A stretch of 64,000 nt of DNA from Mactra quadrangularis (taxonomy: Eukaryota; Mollusca; Bivalvia; Venerida; Mactridae): assembly GCA_025267735.1 (NCBI GenBank), contig CM046303.1, forward strand, positions 27,938,380 to 28,002,379, written 5' to 3'. The translations under genes and the position numbers were made by a program. Within the stretch, counting starts at the first letter, position 1, and the number at the start of each line of letters is the position of its first letter. This document shows positions 33,536 to 47,935 of this stretch, piece after piece. The notes beneath the pieces are model-generated. The model searched no databases and had not been told where the DNA came from. It worked only from the letters and a program-made list of their open reading frames with translations.

Positions 33536-36500
33536 ACGAAAACTGAATTGTAACTAAACTAAGAAATATCCTAAAAGAAAGAAAAAATGAATGAACTTGA
33601 GTCTTGACAAAAACAAAACAATAGACACTGGCTTTATTCCACTAATGTTATTATGCTAAACACTGTTAAATAAGTATCACGTTATGTTTTAAGCATAAAC
33701 ACCTTCATGTGTTCTATTGTTTGTTAAACTCTGTTGATATGCTTGCCACAGTTTCTGTGAAATTTGACACTATAAGTGCTACGTAATTGATTATAAACGA
33801 ACAACATATAATTCCAGCTTCTAGTTATAGTTTTATGGGATGATATCTCACGTAGGAATCTAGTGCAGACGAACTAATGATCCGCTGTCTGGGGGAATCA
33901 TTTGTTCAACATTAGTTGTCTTCTTGTGAAGATCAGTTTTATATTTAAGAGAAAGGCGAGACGTTTTTATTTCAGATTTACACGAGTTATAAAAATATAT
34001 TTGCGGGCTTAAACGTTAATGAGTTTATACAGCCTAAAAGTGTACTTAAAATCCGCACGTTAATTTAATATAGTTGCTTGCTTAGATCAAATATGCATCT
34101 CACAAGTGATTTCTTAGAAATCAATGGTTTCTTGAATCAACTAGCAATTTTGCTAAATCTCTATCGCATCAACCCAATTAAACGATGTTACTATGACTGG
34201 TAAGTACTTACATGTACCTACGTACATATTATACTAAGAAGACCAGAGGGAATGCTACCAAATGCAGTAGTAAATAGTCTTGGGGTTATATAATGTTTTA
34301 GGCTGATTTGGTATCCATTGTCATCGTCCTTATCTATGTAATTATTTTAGAATGTGGATAAGCGTCTTACAGTTAAATTCATTCTGTGATACATGTATGT
34401 GATAATACTAGGACTTTCATTTTATAACATCTGTGTTAATTTATGTAATATTAAAGTATTATAACTTAAAAAAATTAATATGTATGATATAACAATACTG
34501 TGATACTTTAGGTAATATTTAATGTTATTTAACATGCTAAAATAGGATATAAATGTATAACATTTGCCTCTCTATGTCCAAGCATCAATACCAAGGACCA
34601 TAATGGAAATAAAGACTAGTTCTTTTTGTGTTATCTTTGGTATAGGGAAGCATGTCATGGTATTATATTCAAATCCATTTTTGCATGTTCTGTCTTAGTA
34701 ATTAGAACTATATTTTAAATTCATATTCTGTCAGATTAAATTAATTGTACCATTATGTGTTTACTTATGCCGAAATAAATATATCTAAAAAATCTATCTA
34801 AACACACATTTCCTTCACAATACATTGTGGCTTATTCCTTGTTTTAATAATATAGGCCTAACATAAATGACTTCACATACTTGGCGATTATGGGAAACTT
34901 GTTTGTTTGCAAGGAAAGGCGGTTTGGAATGGAAAAGTCAAATAGTTATGTCTGAAACTCACCAACTGTTTCATTGTGACAGAAAGGCTTATCGAATTCA
35001 TAATGAAGGTCACATGTTTCAGCAAATGAACGTTCTGTGAACTGTGTTGCTCGTTATATTAGTTCGCTGCCCCGACAAAACGTACACAATTAACTTCCAA
35101 CGAATACAGCCATTGTTTGTTTATAATCTTCTGTTACTAGATATATTCTGTATTTTATTCTGGTAAAGGTTACGTATGACTCTGAAAAAAAGCATTCTAA
35201 ATTCAAGACGCTTATTTTACCAGACTATAAAAAATCTGATTAAGAGAAAAATCACTTCGGTTGATCTTGGCGAAAGTCAATGTATATAGCGACAAATTAC
35301 ATGAAGTGCAATACGCTCCTATTGTTTGAACATTTTGATTAAAAAAATAGAATTACGAAGTAAAAATGCTTGCATAAGAAACCTGTAACATGTAAGTAAC
35401 TTTGATTACCTGCGAAACGTAATCACACTTAGTACTGTCTTCATACAGTGATTGTTTCTATGTGAAGAATGATCACGTCAACATTAGAAACACATTTTCT
35501 TAATTGAATTCTTTATTTTATTTGATTAAAAATTATAGAAAATGAATTTCTGTTCTTGGTGGTGTTTGTGTAGATGTGTTTTAAATTGTAAATGCATGTT
35601 CTTGAATACATTTTATTGGGCAAATAAATTTGTTCTTAAATAAGTAATTTACATTCAATTTATTGGAAAACATAATTAGAATGAAACGTATATAGTATTC
35701 ATTTAATTCATTTACAGTTTCCCTGTTCAGTTGTGTTCTTCAATTATTTGATCTATACACGCTTTTAGAAGCAATTTTGTTTGAATGTCTGCCACATATA
35801 TTTTGTACAACAAATACTTACACTAAGTAGAAATGAAACTAATGTTATTGAGTTAAAACATGCTATTCAAGAGATATACGCATCTTCTAAAGTGTTCTAT
35901 AAATACCTGACACAATGTTGTTATTCAAAGTATCTTTGCACTGATGTTGACGACAAACATTTCAATCACAATTTGCACACAAAGAGGATACCTACGCAAA
36001 TAACGTTGAAAAGGAAGACCGGATGTAATACAGCGTCATTGACGAGTTCTTCCAATATTCATCTCCTTAGCTTTTGAATTTAGAACAATAGTATATTGAA
36101 ATATGTGAAAAGCAAACTCCAGCGAAGAGGATTTCCAAGAACTGAAGTTTGTATGCGTCAGGAAGTGCTTAAACCACAATGTGTCGACTAAGGTAGAAAT
36201 CAATTTTTGCCCATTCGGTATTCACATTAAAGATACTATTAATTTATTAAAGGATGGGTATTTTAATGCACTTTGCGTCATTAATGATTGAGGTTTCTTC
36301 TGTTTGAATGAAGGTTTGCTCTTTTGATGTCAGTACGTTTGGCAAAGTTGTATAATTAATGGTTTTTGATCAAACCGATCAGTGAAAATTTCAAATTTTC
36401 ACTTGAATTGCATCTGTTTTGTTAACGCATCATTTAAAATCTATGATTAATGAAATATTTGCATGCTAATTTGACACGTTTAGAACATTATTTAAAACAT

Positions 36501-36855
36501 ATAACATCAGTTTCCGTACAAAAACATATTTCAAGCTGTTGACGTATATACAAAATAACATTGCTTGTCATTCCCATGAATTGCTGTTAACCAGGCTTTC
36601 AGCTTTATTCCAGATATTTATTCGTAAGAAATTACTAAAAAGTGTATGAAAGTAGATGTAAGTATAAACATCAAATAATACAGACATTCTTCTGTAGGAG
36701 GCATCCAACTTTCAGAATTAAAATGTACAGAATGAATTAATTTCGTATATGTTCTATGATGTTGACGACGCTTACAGTCGTCGGTTACAATATAGACGTA
36801 ACATCAAGTAATCTATGCTACATACAGACGTTTTTAAACCATTTTCTTTTCTTTT
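33536..36855. other. No supported gene
   Basis: 3.3 kb of AT-rich sequence. The 98-codon frame at 35781-36077 would need a TTG start and matches nothing I know. No repeat identified by eye. Confidence 0.35.
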
Positions 36856-37149
36856 TTGTTTAGTTTCGTCGAATGCCGTAGCGGCACATTATTAAATTAC
36901 GCCGGTCAGTCAACCAACTTACTTGTCTTGAATATACGTAATCCCTGGAATTAGCTGCTAACCAGCTACCACGCGTACACCTCCGTCAGTGACTGACAAA
37001 TGCCTTACATGATTGTTAATCAATTATTGGAGGGAGAATAACCGTGCAAATAATTTCATGATCAAGCTCCATGAAAGTATATCCTATCTGGGTATCGAAG
37101 CTACGATCCCTCAGTATTTTGTTCGCTACCGACTGAGCTAGTTTGGGTG
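36856..37149 (-). mobile_element. SINE family A, older diverged copy
   Basis: Minus-strand copy with tail at the left (TTTGTTTAGTTTCGTCGAAT), body (GTCAGTGACTGACAAATGCC, TGGAGGGAGAATAACCGTG) and decayed head (TATCGAAGCTACGATCCC; CTACCGACTGAGCTAG). More substitutions than the copies at 16-18 kb. Confidence 0.75.
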
Positions 37150-38839
37150 ACTTAAATTTGTATCTAAACGTATGTATTCCAGTTAACACTCTTTCTGTAG
37201 CTGGAAACTTCTCTACATTAACACCACTATGTACAAAGAGTTTGTTACAAGCTTCTTAGTTCGACTTGCTAAAGTGTATTTTCTTGATTACAACAGAAAT
37301 TTGAATATAAACATTTTTTAAGAAGTTTCCACTTTAGTATAAAAGGTCATCATTGAAAACTGAGGTTTGGTAATCAACCTCATGAACATGCAACCTTTCT
37401 ATATTACGTTATATGTGTAAAGCAAAAATATAAGATTACGCGATCTGCAATCGAACTTACATCGCATCGAAGGGGTATGGCCTGTACAATGTCGGTGTTA
37501 TCCCAACTAAAATCTAAGCACTGAAAGTACTTGAGTATTCATTGCGTTTACATGTATAACATTATGTATTTTGAAAGAACGATTTCCAAAATCAGTTTGA
37601 TTTCAGTACCTCTTAATTATATGTTCAATAAACTCACTCATTTACAACACATTGTACATCTCTAACGATGGCATTATGTATAGATATGTATTTAAATGAC
37701 GCTGTTAAAGATGCATGATCTCATACCCAGAAGTTATCATATCTTGATCGAGAATATGGATTGCATCTAGTTACGAGATGAATGTCAATAAATGACCCAG
37801 GTGTTTATAAGGGATGATTGGCCAGTGGCCCTTATTTTCATGAATAATTATTATGAATTAGATCAGTAATTTCATTTTTTATTCAACTCTATTACTATAC
37901 GCCAACATAACCACAAAATGTGTATATTGTATTGCTGTATTTTGTGCCGATGGTCTTGATTTTCTTAAATAAAATTTGTCTTGTCTAGTCTTGATACACG
38001 TGAGTAAGTAAAAATACACTCGAATACAAGAAAGCACTCAATAAATAAATGCATCGACCTTGGTAAAAGCTGAACGCTTTTCTCGGAGGGATTATTACCA
38101 TTGAAATCAATATACAATTCAATTTACGAATAATTTGAAAACCTGAAGCCTATAAATTTATTTTAGAATAAAGATACGCAAAACTGTCTGTTATTATCGA
38201 TAATTAAGGTGTTAGATTTAATTAAACGAGTGATTTAGTTAGACGTCTGTAATGTATTGAATTATCTTAGCTATGCATATAAGAATAGAATATGTTCATA
38301 AAGCAGGTGTTTAATTTTGTCTGGCTGAGTTTATATAGAAATTCTATAATGCAAATATTCCTTGGGATAATTGAAATAATACTTTATTACACTAAATTAT
38401 CTGCTTCATGTCCTCGCTACATAAACAGTAAAACACAAGAATTAAACATTAGGTTTAGCAAGGTGCTTTTAAGGGTTCATCAATTGTTGAAATTGACATT
38501 AAACTATCAAGTTGGTGGGGTGACTAAATATATAAAAGATATCCATAAGTTCCTGATAACTTTTATATATTTGGTAAGAGATGCATCAAGTGATTTGATA
38601 TGACTGTGGAAAATATATAACACTAGAATGAAATAAAAACATTTTCCTGACTTTAAAATAGCCTTCTTGTTGTGAGTCCAAGCACATTATCAAACTACCT
38701 TTTTCATAAATCCAAATGTTTATATAGGATATCTAAGTAACAGTTTACATTGTCTTGTGATGAGTCAAACTAAGAAAAGTTTCCAAAAAGTAAATATCAT
38801 ATTTATCAAAACACTATCATCACATGCTTTCACTTTCAG
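37150..38839. other. No supported gene
   Basis: AT-rich. A short stretch near 37440-37500 has a weak inverted B-box-like word (CAATCGAACTTACA), not enough to call a SINE. Confidence 0.3.
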
Positions 38840-39366
38840 TTTTTGACACAGGAGCCCGATGATTTTTTTTCTACTTATTGTATATAATGAGAATACCGAG
38901 ATGACCCATGTTCATACTCATTTCAGCAAAAGCATAACCAAACATACTCACAAAGTTTGATAATAATTAAGTAAACATTGTGAGCACTACTGTGTTCACA
39001 AGATGTTTCCATATCTGTATTGTGTGACCTAGTTTTTTTCCACAGGCGACCCATATTCGAACTTGACTTTAGAATAATCAAACATACCCAAAGACCAATT
39101 TTCAGAATATTTTGGATCAAAACAGTTGTCATTAGAGTGTTAACATGATCTTTATGTTTAAGCTCCTGTGATCTAGTTTGTTATCCGAGATGACCCATTT
39201 TCAAACTGATCCGAACAATTACCTATACAAGGAATCTCACAAAGTTTTATGATAATCGAGGAAAAAAGTGACTACTAGAATGTTCACAAACAAATGTGGA
39301 CATACGACGGACGCCGGACATTCAAAGATCTTTAAAGCTCATCTTGAGCTAGCTCAGGTGAGCTAA
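38840..39366. repeat. ~145-bp periodic dispersed repeat ending GAGCTAGCTCAGGTGAGCTAAA-type
   Basis: The word GACCCAT recurs at 38903, 39048 and 39192 (spacing 145 and 144), each followed by a T(C/T)(A/G)AACTTGA-like stretch and then CACAAAGTTT or a relative about 45 bases later. The right end reads GACGGACGCCGGACATTC and then AGCTCAGGTGAGCTAA. I recognise this ending from repeats widespread in bivalve sequences (knowledge, not checked). Confidence 0.6.
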
Positions 39367-42107
39367 ACCTATGCGGGAGAATGGCCAAAAATACTAGATG
39401 ACAAATTTTACGAAGCTAAATAGCTTCGTTCTAGAAACCAAAACTTCTTGATTTATAGCCAAACTTTTTCAATCAGAAGCATAACTCTGAAAATATTATA
39501 AACGTTTAAATGTTTGCATAATTATTTTGTTCTCTTTTGTAATAAAACAAAAAAGCAAATAAAAACGTTTTGTACGTACATGGAGCACCTATAATACTTA
39601 AATTTCGAATATGGCCTGTATAATATAGTTGTATTTGTATACAAACATCAGAACGATGATGTTATACGTATATAATGATTGTATATTGTAATTAACAAAC
39701 TAAAAGTACGTGTGTTCATAAACTATAACTTGTTTATGTTATACAATACAACAGTGGTGCATCTTTACACTAATAGACGTTGACGTATATTTGTCGACTG
39801 GAATCTTGCAATTTCTTTTGTCTGGAGATTGATATACGCATTTTTTTAAGTCGTGTATATAATACAATTCCGCAACAGTCAATGACGGGGATATTCTCTT
39901 TGTTTTTTTTTCTAATGAAATTCATCGCAATAGATTTCGTATTTTAGTTAAATAAGGAAATTACTGAAGAGAACAGAACGGAACATACACTTTAACTTCT
40001 TGTACAGTTTACGATTATACATTTAACCTTAGTAATAATTGAAGTTTGAGTGATATCATATATATTCAATTGAAAGCACTTACTTCATTCAATGACAAAA
40101 CATCGAACAAAAACGCTAGCTATTATTTGCTAACATGGCAACAATAATTGCTTATCGGTATCCCATAATTTCAATGTAGAAAAAAGTAATTTGTTATTAG
40201 TAAATGCATGTGAAAAATTGCATTTGATTTATGTTTTATACGGATTCTTCAAACAAATTTCAAAACCACGATGTGTCATACCAACAAGTCACGTAAACGA
40301 ATAAACACGTTCCTCTATTGTTATCAATGTATTTTTCCTGTTTTAACTTTTAGAAAAAAAAACTCAGTTTTTAAGTGACCTTTTTGTTAGTATTTTGCTA
40401 CACGCTATCGGATGTTTTGACATTATTTCTAGGGAACTTTCATTCTGCCAGACAAAACCCTTTAATATAGTGATGCTTTTAGACAATGAAAATAGATTAC
40501 GATGATCAATCTCCCTAATACTATGCAGTGTAGAAAGTATGCAATTGAATGACACCAATCTATCTATTAAGTTATATACATAATTCTTCATAAACATTCG
40601 GTAAACATGATCTTAACATTCACGTATTATCCTGAACACATAGAGTGCAATCGAACTGCAAACATTTCTGTTCCTCTGAATATCCAGCTATCATTGTTTT
40701 AGATATTTCTATCAAAGCGTCTTATCTCTTAGTTTCTATTTTGTAAGATGAACCAAGTATTCAGTTTTCTATAGAAATGATTTTTTGTATAAATGTAAAC
40801 ATATTTGAATGCATTATTTATCATATAAACATAATAATGGTCGCCAATGACAACATTGTAAATAAACAACAAGACAGCACCAACAACACTTTTCCAATCA
40901 CAAACAGTTGATAAAAGTAATAACAACTAGTTATAACAACATTGTATTCTGTCTACGTATGTAATTACTACTAGAAGTTGTATCGGATAATCAAAGTACA
41001 ATCATGTGTGATTTATAAACAGGTATATAACAGAATATATTTTGGCTCACGAACAATTACATTACCAGCGTTTTATTTTTGTTAATAAGATGATTTATTC
41101 CTTTTCTTTTCTTTATTATGTTATACTATAGTACCAAGTCTCAAACTCATAACGCAAATATTCCCTATTACATATTTCTAGTAAATATTGATCGATTTTC
41201 ATCGCATCGTTGACAAGAAATGTCTTTAAAAAGACAAATGGCGTAGAATTAGAAGACATTTCGCTTAATAGCTACCCCAAGACAAGCATTATATATTTAA
41301 GTGAATTAACGAAAATCTGCATGAGAACTTAACATATTTTCACTATCATAGTAAGCATGTGTAGTTATTGCATTTCACAGAAAATTTGTTTAATAAAGCA
41401 ATTCAGTAGATTATTTATTAATGACTATATTGCATTTCCGGTCGTCTATTGATACGCCACAAAATAAATGTTTCTAACTTTGTTGTCATATTTCTTTCTT
41501 ACGCAATTTGATTGCGTGATTTACATATTAACTGTAACATTGTTGACAAAAGAAACTACATCATTTTGTTCTTTAAATTAAAAATTCGAGTAAATAACAT
41601 CGATTCGTGATTTGTAAAAACAAATTTTTTTTCATTTTGAAATTAGTACAGCATTGTCTACAAGAAGATATACATTACATTGTAGTTATAAGTACTAACT
41701 TCTGTTGTGAAGTATATTTCGTAGTCCACCCAGAATACGAAAAGGGCTGTCATAAAATTCTATCGACATGTGACAAAATATTTACTATAACCTGACACAC
41801 GTTCATATTATTCATAAATCAAACATCCGATGTTCGAAAAGAGTTACCTTGACGGTGCATTACTTTATTTATAACGCTTAAAAAAACACCATCGATTGTT
41901 TTTAAATTTCAAAATTTGACGAACATGGAGAAACGTTTGTTTTAGTTCTTGTGTCCTATTTTTTAACAAATAATAGGAGTTTCTCCTATATTGCCTTACG
42001 ACATTTTGCATTTGTTCAATAGAATGAGATTTTAAATAGATAAAGGTATTCCGTAAATCAGCTTAGACATCTTCGCCAAAAAATCTTCTCTTGTGAGAAA
42101 CTATTAA
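39367..42107. other. Non-coding; contains a diverged relative of the tandem unit
   Basis: 39968-40010 (GAACAGAACGGAACATACAC) resembles the 3' end of the intact LINE. 39795-39850 (TTTCTTTTGTCTGGA) and 40479-40545 (TACGATGATCAAT, TGTAGAAA, CAATGACA-like) align in the same order and similar spacing with 45348-45400 and 46007-46085 of unit 1, so an ancient unit copy is plausible. No gene seen. Confidence 0.4.
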
Positions 42108-45100
42108 GCTAGTATTATAAGCTATCGTATACAATTCTAAATGCACTGTATAAAACCTGCAGTATATAACCATCTTTGGACACGTGTCTGTACTTCTACA
42201 TTGTACTTTATTTGAGTATTTTTACAAGCAAAAACGGTCTAAACAGCGAGTCCAATATTCTCACATGTCATATAATGGCATTCGTTCGTGCACAAAACAT
42301 CAAGATTGGATCATGATTAGAAATAAACCATTAATCAGTCGAACAAATTATTAACTTTTAATTCAGCGATGCATTTGATATGACACTCAAGTTAAAATTA
42401 ATTTAAATCATTGACATCTCTATCATGTACGTACATATAACTAACTTGATGCTGCCAATGGCGGATCTGCCATTCTATAGTATAGAACAAGTGTTAGTTT
42501 GATATAACTTGGTGCAAAAAATTAATGGCGGAAATGGAAGTTGTTTTGTATTGTTTAAGTACAATACATGCATTGATGATATCAACTTGAGATAGGCCTA
42601 TATTCAATGAACTTTGGCCATTCGTGATTTCAGAAGGCAGATCCTGCAGAGTAATTCATTTTATCATTGAATCAAAATATGTTTTATAAATTATGTTTTA
42701 GGCGTGTTCCTTTCATGATAACACGGACTTTCCGGAACATCTTTTTTTCTGTGGAATGATTTAATCTGACAGAAATAATTCAATTTTAATTAAACTTACA
42801 TACTAAATGTACTTAACATCGGAGAACAAAAATGTTTTAAATCGTGCTTTTTCTCGAGTTGTCTCAGAATCATTGCTGATATAAGTCCAGTTCATTTTGA
42901 ATACATACTATGATTGATATACATGTAAGCCAAGCATGTCAATACTGCTCTGATGTTATAAATGTAAATATACATTGCTCAAGAGAATACGATGGTGAAG
43001 TTAAAACTATCTGATTTAATTACAGATTAAGTTGTTCAGATAAAGTTTTGATTGCATCATTTAGATTCATTAGCTAATAATTTAGTGTTAACATTTAAAT
43101 ACGCCCTCGCGGATTTTAAAAATCTGGAAATATACCCAAGAGATTTTAACTTAATTACAAAACATACATATTAAACTATGTTCTTGGTTTATGCAGGTTA
43201 TTTTTAATTAAATTATGATATGTCTGTTACAGTGTAATTATGCTGAGAAAATTTTCCTGATGTGTTCGTTTTCTCTCGAGTGCCAAATGCAATTTGCTAT
43301 ATTTAATACAGCTTAGAAAAAGTAATTTGAAAGCGATTTCTTATTTATTTTGTTCAGCACCCCTTTAACAGAACTTGTTTTTTCAATTGAATTTGGGGCT
43401 TTTACAAATTACAAGAATGGAAATGCTTAGAACAAACTTAGTGTATTGATCTTCTAAACAGAAATTTTGCAACGTTGTTTTACTTTCCTCTGAACTAAAA
43501 ATTGACGTTAACAATATTTACATGATTAATACGTAATATCTTTCTAGTTAATACTAGGCACGTTGATGGGTATGCAAAACCAATAATGCTACTTTTGGTA
43601 ATTATTATTTTCAGATATGTTCAAAGTATTGATTTTTATGGCAGTTATCGTTTCTAGGCCTGGATTTGTGAACTTAAGTTTTGCACCAATATTATGTACA
43701 TACCTAATACAGGTTATATAAAGTGTTACATGCCAAACGCAACAAGTGTGTGTACGTCGCGTGCTCGAACTCATTTCTAGGAATTTATCATCAGTCCAAC
43801 AGAAAATATTTTTTTCATCACATGGTCTGCTCTTGCTTGATACCGCTATAAGACAATGATACATACCGTAAAAATGTGTGTAGTTACATATTTAGTGTAA
43901 GACAATTTGGTTTAGAAATTATGTTAAAATATTTATTCCATAAGAGATAAGACTTTGAACATGTCTGAAAATGATCATTGATTCATTTATTCACTTAGAC
44001 TTAAGTTACACAATCCCCTAGTGATCTGGGACCGTTATGACAGGTGAATCAACACAAATGAAACAGATCGGCTATAAAAGCTCACTATGAGCAAATGCGT
44101 TTAGCTATAATAACCTTTTGAAATTTCAAGTGTATACAAATCAGGCCACGATTTACATTCAGTAATGCTTGAAAACACTCACTAAAAGTTCGGTTATCTA
44201 TAATCAACTAGGAACAATTTATAGTTATCCAATAAGAATATGTTTAAATATTGTTTGGAAAAAATACGCTTTGACTATTAGAACATCTGCCGATCACAGA
44301 CTCTGTGAAATCACTGTGAAATCTCTGTGAAATCACCTGACTTTGAATCAAATTGAAAACTTTATTTAAACATTTCATCAGAAGCCGTGCGCAATTACAA
44401 GTAAAACGATCACTGTTTATCACAAAACTTGATAGCTGATATTTTTAGTGTTTGTTAATTAGTTTGTTTGTTGTTGTATTTTTTGCACAATATTTTTGTG
44501 CTGAAATGTCGTTAACAACCCCCGGTTAGCAACGGACATGAGTTGTTCATAGTACTATGTTGAGTTGTTTCGTTCAATAGGTATGAAACCAACATCTTTA
44601 TTGTTCAATCTGTGACCTTAAACACAAATGTATGTCAATGTTTTGGTAAAGTATTTAATTGAAGAATAACTGTTTATACATTCACAGCTGCAAGTTTTTT
44701 AAGTATCAATCTCCCACCGAGTAGTCGCATATTGGGGTGTTGCTTCAAGCGGCGTTATAAATTGCCTGTTTTTTCTTTCATTTTTTTATATAAAACAATG
44801 GACGTTTTTGTTAAGAATCGTTTTGTCTGGAATATAGTGCTGATAAATAGTCGATAATTATCGAAACTATAAAATTTTTAGTTTCTTGTTATTTTTATGT
44901 GTTAATACCTTGCGCAGATATCTTATACAGACGCAAAGTATAGTTCAAAATTGGCATATAAATATGCCCGAGTGAATGGCCGAGGGTTTCAAAATCATGG
45001 AAAGCTATTAAACCCTTTTTTGTTTTGGCTTTAAAGTTTTATATCTATGGAAATGTCTTTGGGGATTTGAAAAGCACAAAAATCAAGTTATGATCACATA

Positions 45101-46396
45101 CACAATTAAAGTTAATTCCACCCGATAGTTATTAAGATATTACATGCTTATAAGGGTCAAGGTTTAACCAAATAAAATCTAAACTTGCCTTTACTACTCA
45201 ATTAATAGTATTATAGATGGATCATTTATTCCCACCTGCACATCTGTTTTGGAGAATTATCACTAAAATATAACTGACATTATTGACCGACTACTACACA
45301 GATATCCAAGAAAACAAATGGCACTTTTAATTTACTAATACGTATTATGACTGAAATTCTGTATTTTCTTTTGTCTGGAATTTTAGGTACGCAATTATTT
45401 TAAAAGTTATTTATACACAATAATAACATCATAAGATAATGCAGTATGAATCAAATACAAATGTATTTGTCGATTTAAGAGAATATTTTTGTTAATTTGG
45501 GAAGGTAAATACATCTCAATACGATATGTATTCATGAATGAAAGAATAACCCCTTTGTTTTGCGAATGGCTTGAAACTACATGACAAACATAAAGTACAT
45601 TAGCTAGCTTGAATACATGTATATAAACATTTGGACTTAAAAATACGAACTCGACGCATGATTGATTAAAACGCGCATAAGATTAAATATGTATACTCAT
45701 ATTTAAAGTTACTTCTAATTTTGCAAGGAAAAAGTCATGAACTATCTACTTCATTTATTTCATTATAGGGTAATGCACTACGTTCTTCTAGTTTAAACTT
45801 GCATACTGTATTTCCATTTCAAGTTCAATTAAAACAAGTCTATAAATTTCTCATATATGACTTTCAGTGCTTTTTGTGGTACATTAAATCTCATATCGCT
45901 AAATATGCAAATTATTAGAGAAATAATCTTTTCAGCACAATTCATTTAATAAGACCCACTTCAATATCTTACAGACATAAATACTCAAGATTCATCTAAG
46001 CTTTTAGAAATTCAATATTAACTACGATGATCAATTGCCGTAATTACACCGCATTGTAGAAAATCTGCAAGTCAATGACATTATTTTTCGAACGTTCTAA
46101 AAGCATACATGGACTTCATTTACATTTTGTTAACTTAACCTTAACGTAGAGATATTTCTGAATGCAGTGCAATAGTACTGCACACATTTCTGACTGCATT
46201 AAACGAAATCCTGAAAATATGAATGTCAGATGTTGATTATGTTTGCTTTATTACATTACTAAGGATTTTATTACATGTTTACACTTGTTTGGCTTTCAAT
46301 GGAAACATCAGTCTTCATGACATATAGTAAAACTATTGTCTTACAGTATACCTTACATTAAATTGCTTCTTCTTTACGTATGAAAATATAGCGGGT

Positions 46397-46460
46397 GTTC
46401 ACTATAGTTCAGCAGCGGGCCGTTATAATGTGATATTGTCCCGCTGATATGATAGTGAAC
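46397..46460. repeat. Hairpin in unit 1 with GCAGCGGG / CCCGCTG stem
   Basis: GTTCACTAT...CAGCGGG pairs with CCCGCTG...ATAGTGAAC around GCCGTTATAATGTGATATTG. The unit 2 equivalent at 56208-56270 retains the core and part of the stem. A further CCGCTGACGTCATATCCAGT follows, making this a locally GC-rich island. Confidence 0.55.
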
Positions 46461-46616
46461 CGCTGACGTCATATCCAGTCGATATCATTAAACGCTTGTT
46501 TAGTTGCGTGTAACCCAAATAAACAAAGTTTATGCTATTATTTTAGTTCCATTAAAGGTATAACAATGTTTATTCGTTTGAATTTGCGAAAGACAAGTGT
46601 TAAAATGTGCTGTATG

Positions 46617-46782
46617 ATATAAGAAATGGTACTCAGCAGGCCTGCTGGTCTAATAGTGACCTCCCAGTCAACTCACTAACATATAGTAGACTTCAGTCTT
46701 CGGTCCTCTGTATGTTATAGGGTTGACTGGTCGGTCACTATTAGAGAAGGCGGCCTTCAGTAGTGTGTACGATTTCTTATAT
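46617..46782. mobile_element. 166-bp hairpin MITE, ends ATATAAGAAAT
   Basis: Ends ATATAAGAAAT and ATTTCTTATAT. Arms include CTAATAGTGACC...CCCAGTCAAC and GTTGACTGGTCGGTCACTAT. Nearly the whole element folds back. A diverged copy is at 56461-56636 in unit 2, so it predates the unit duplication. Confidence 0.7.
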
Positions 46783-47935
46783 AGTCCAGGTTTCATGTGA
46801 CTGTTCAAGAAACTGTTGCTTTAATGCTCAAACAACAACATACAACAGTAATGCATGTGTAGCTTGTGTTAAACCTGTATAAAAAGTGCTATAACAAGGA
46901 CTTCATAAGATTGACTTTATTTTTATTGCTTTGTCAAATTTATATTGTTTAAGTTCTTTGATTGTGTCATTATCTATCATGATATTTTGTTTTTTTATGT
47001 TTTGTAATGTTCAAGATACTTGGCAAGTTGACACACAAACCTATACTTTGATAAAACAACGGCAACCAAGATTCTTGAATGCAACAGTTTCACGAGTGAA
47101 ATTACCTTTGGTATAACCAGTGGTTACATTCAATGTAGATTATCATTTCAAACAGTACTTAGATAATATATGTAAGCACTTTTACAACTGTTAATTTACA
47201 TGACAGTAGGTTTATAATCTTCTACTAATAAGTCACTCTTGTTTCATTTATGATTATTTGTGTTGTTATATTCATACCGGAATGTGTTTTGATCATTATT
47301 TACAGACGAAAATATCTAAGGAATGATTAAGTTAATACAAAACCGACTGTATTTTAATCTCTAATTGATCTTAAAATAGTATAAGACATCTGTAGGCAAT
47401 CAGATTCAGCAAGACATTATTCATGAATGAAATGATTTTTATCCCTTTATTTGTATTCATGAAAGATTCGCTTTAGAGGCTTTGTGTGTAGATAGAATTA
47501 TTTGAGAGGATGTAATACCTTTTTGTTGTTACTTTCAGTCTTTATAAGATATAATTATGTAGTATCAGTAGGGAATACTTCAAATAAAAGATTCATTTTT
47601 GTCATCATGTATTGCGCTTTCATTTTTTGATTATTCATCTGCATTTAGTATTGGCATTCCAAGAAAAATGCAAAACATGGCTTTGCGTTTATTGCATAAT
47701 ATATTTAATGACAGTTTTCATGACTGCTTAATAGTCGCTAAGTTTTGTCAGCTATTTTTGATAGCTGCTTTAGTATAATATTCATACCACACTTACCATA
47801 ATTATTCAAAAATTTGTGTGCATGTTTCCCATATTTATATTAGCAGTAGTCGAGATCGACAACAGTTTTATCATGAAACATTTAGAAGATAATATCTCAA
47901 TAGCAAAATGTTAGCTTTTGGTTACTCATTTTCTA

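Noticed and set aside
37430..37505. Inverted SINE head
   Set aside because: Only a weak B-box-like word; no matching A box or body.
41969..41990. ATAGGAG-TTT-CTCCTAT palindrome just before unit 1
   Set aside because: A short hairpin of this size is expected by chance; no repeat of it at the other junctions.
43589..43864. 91-codon minus-strand frame in unit 1
   Set aside because: Not conserved as an open frame in the matching part of unit 2 (about 52310-52560).
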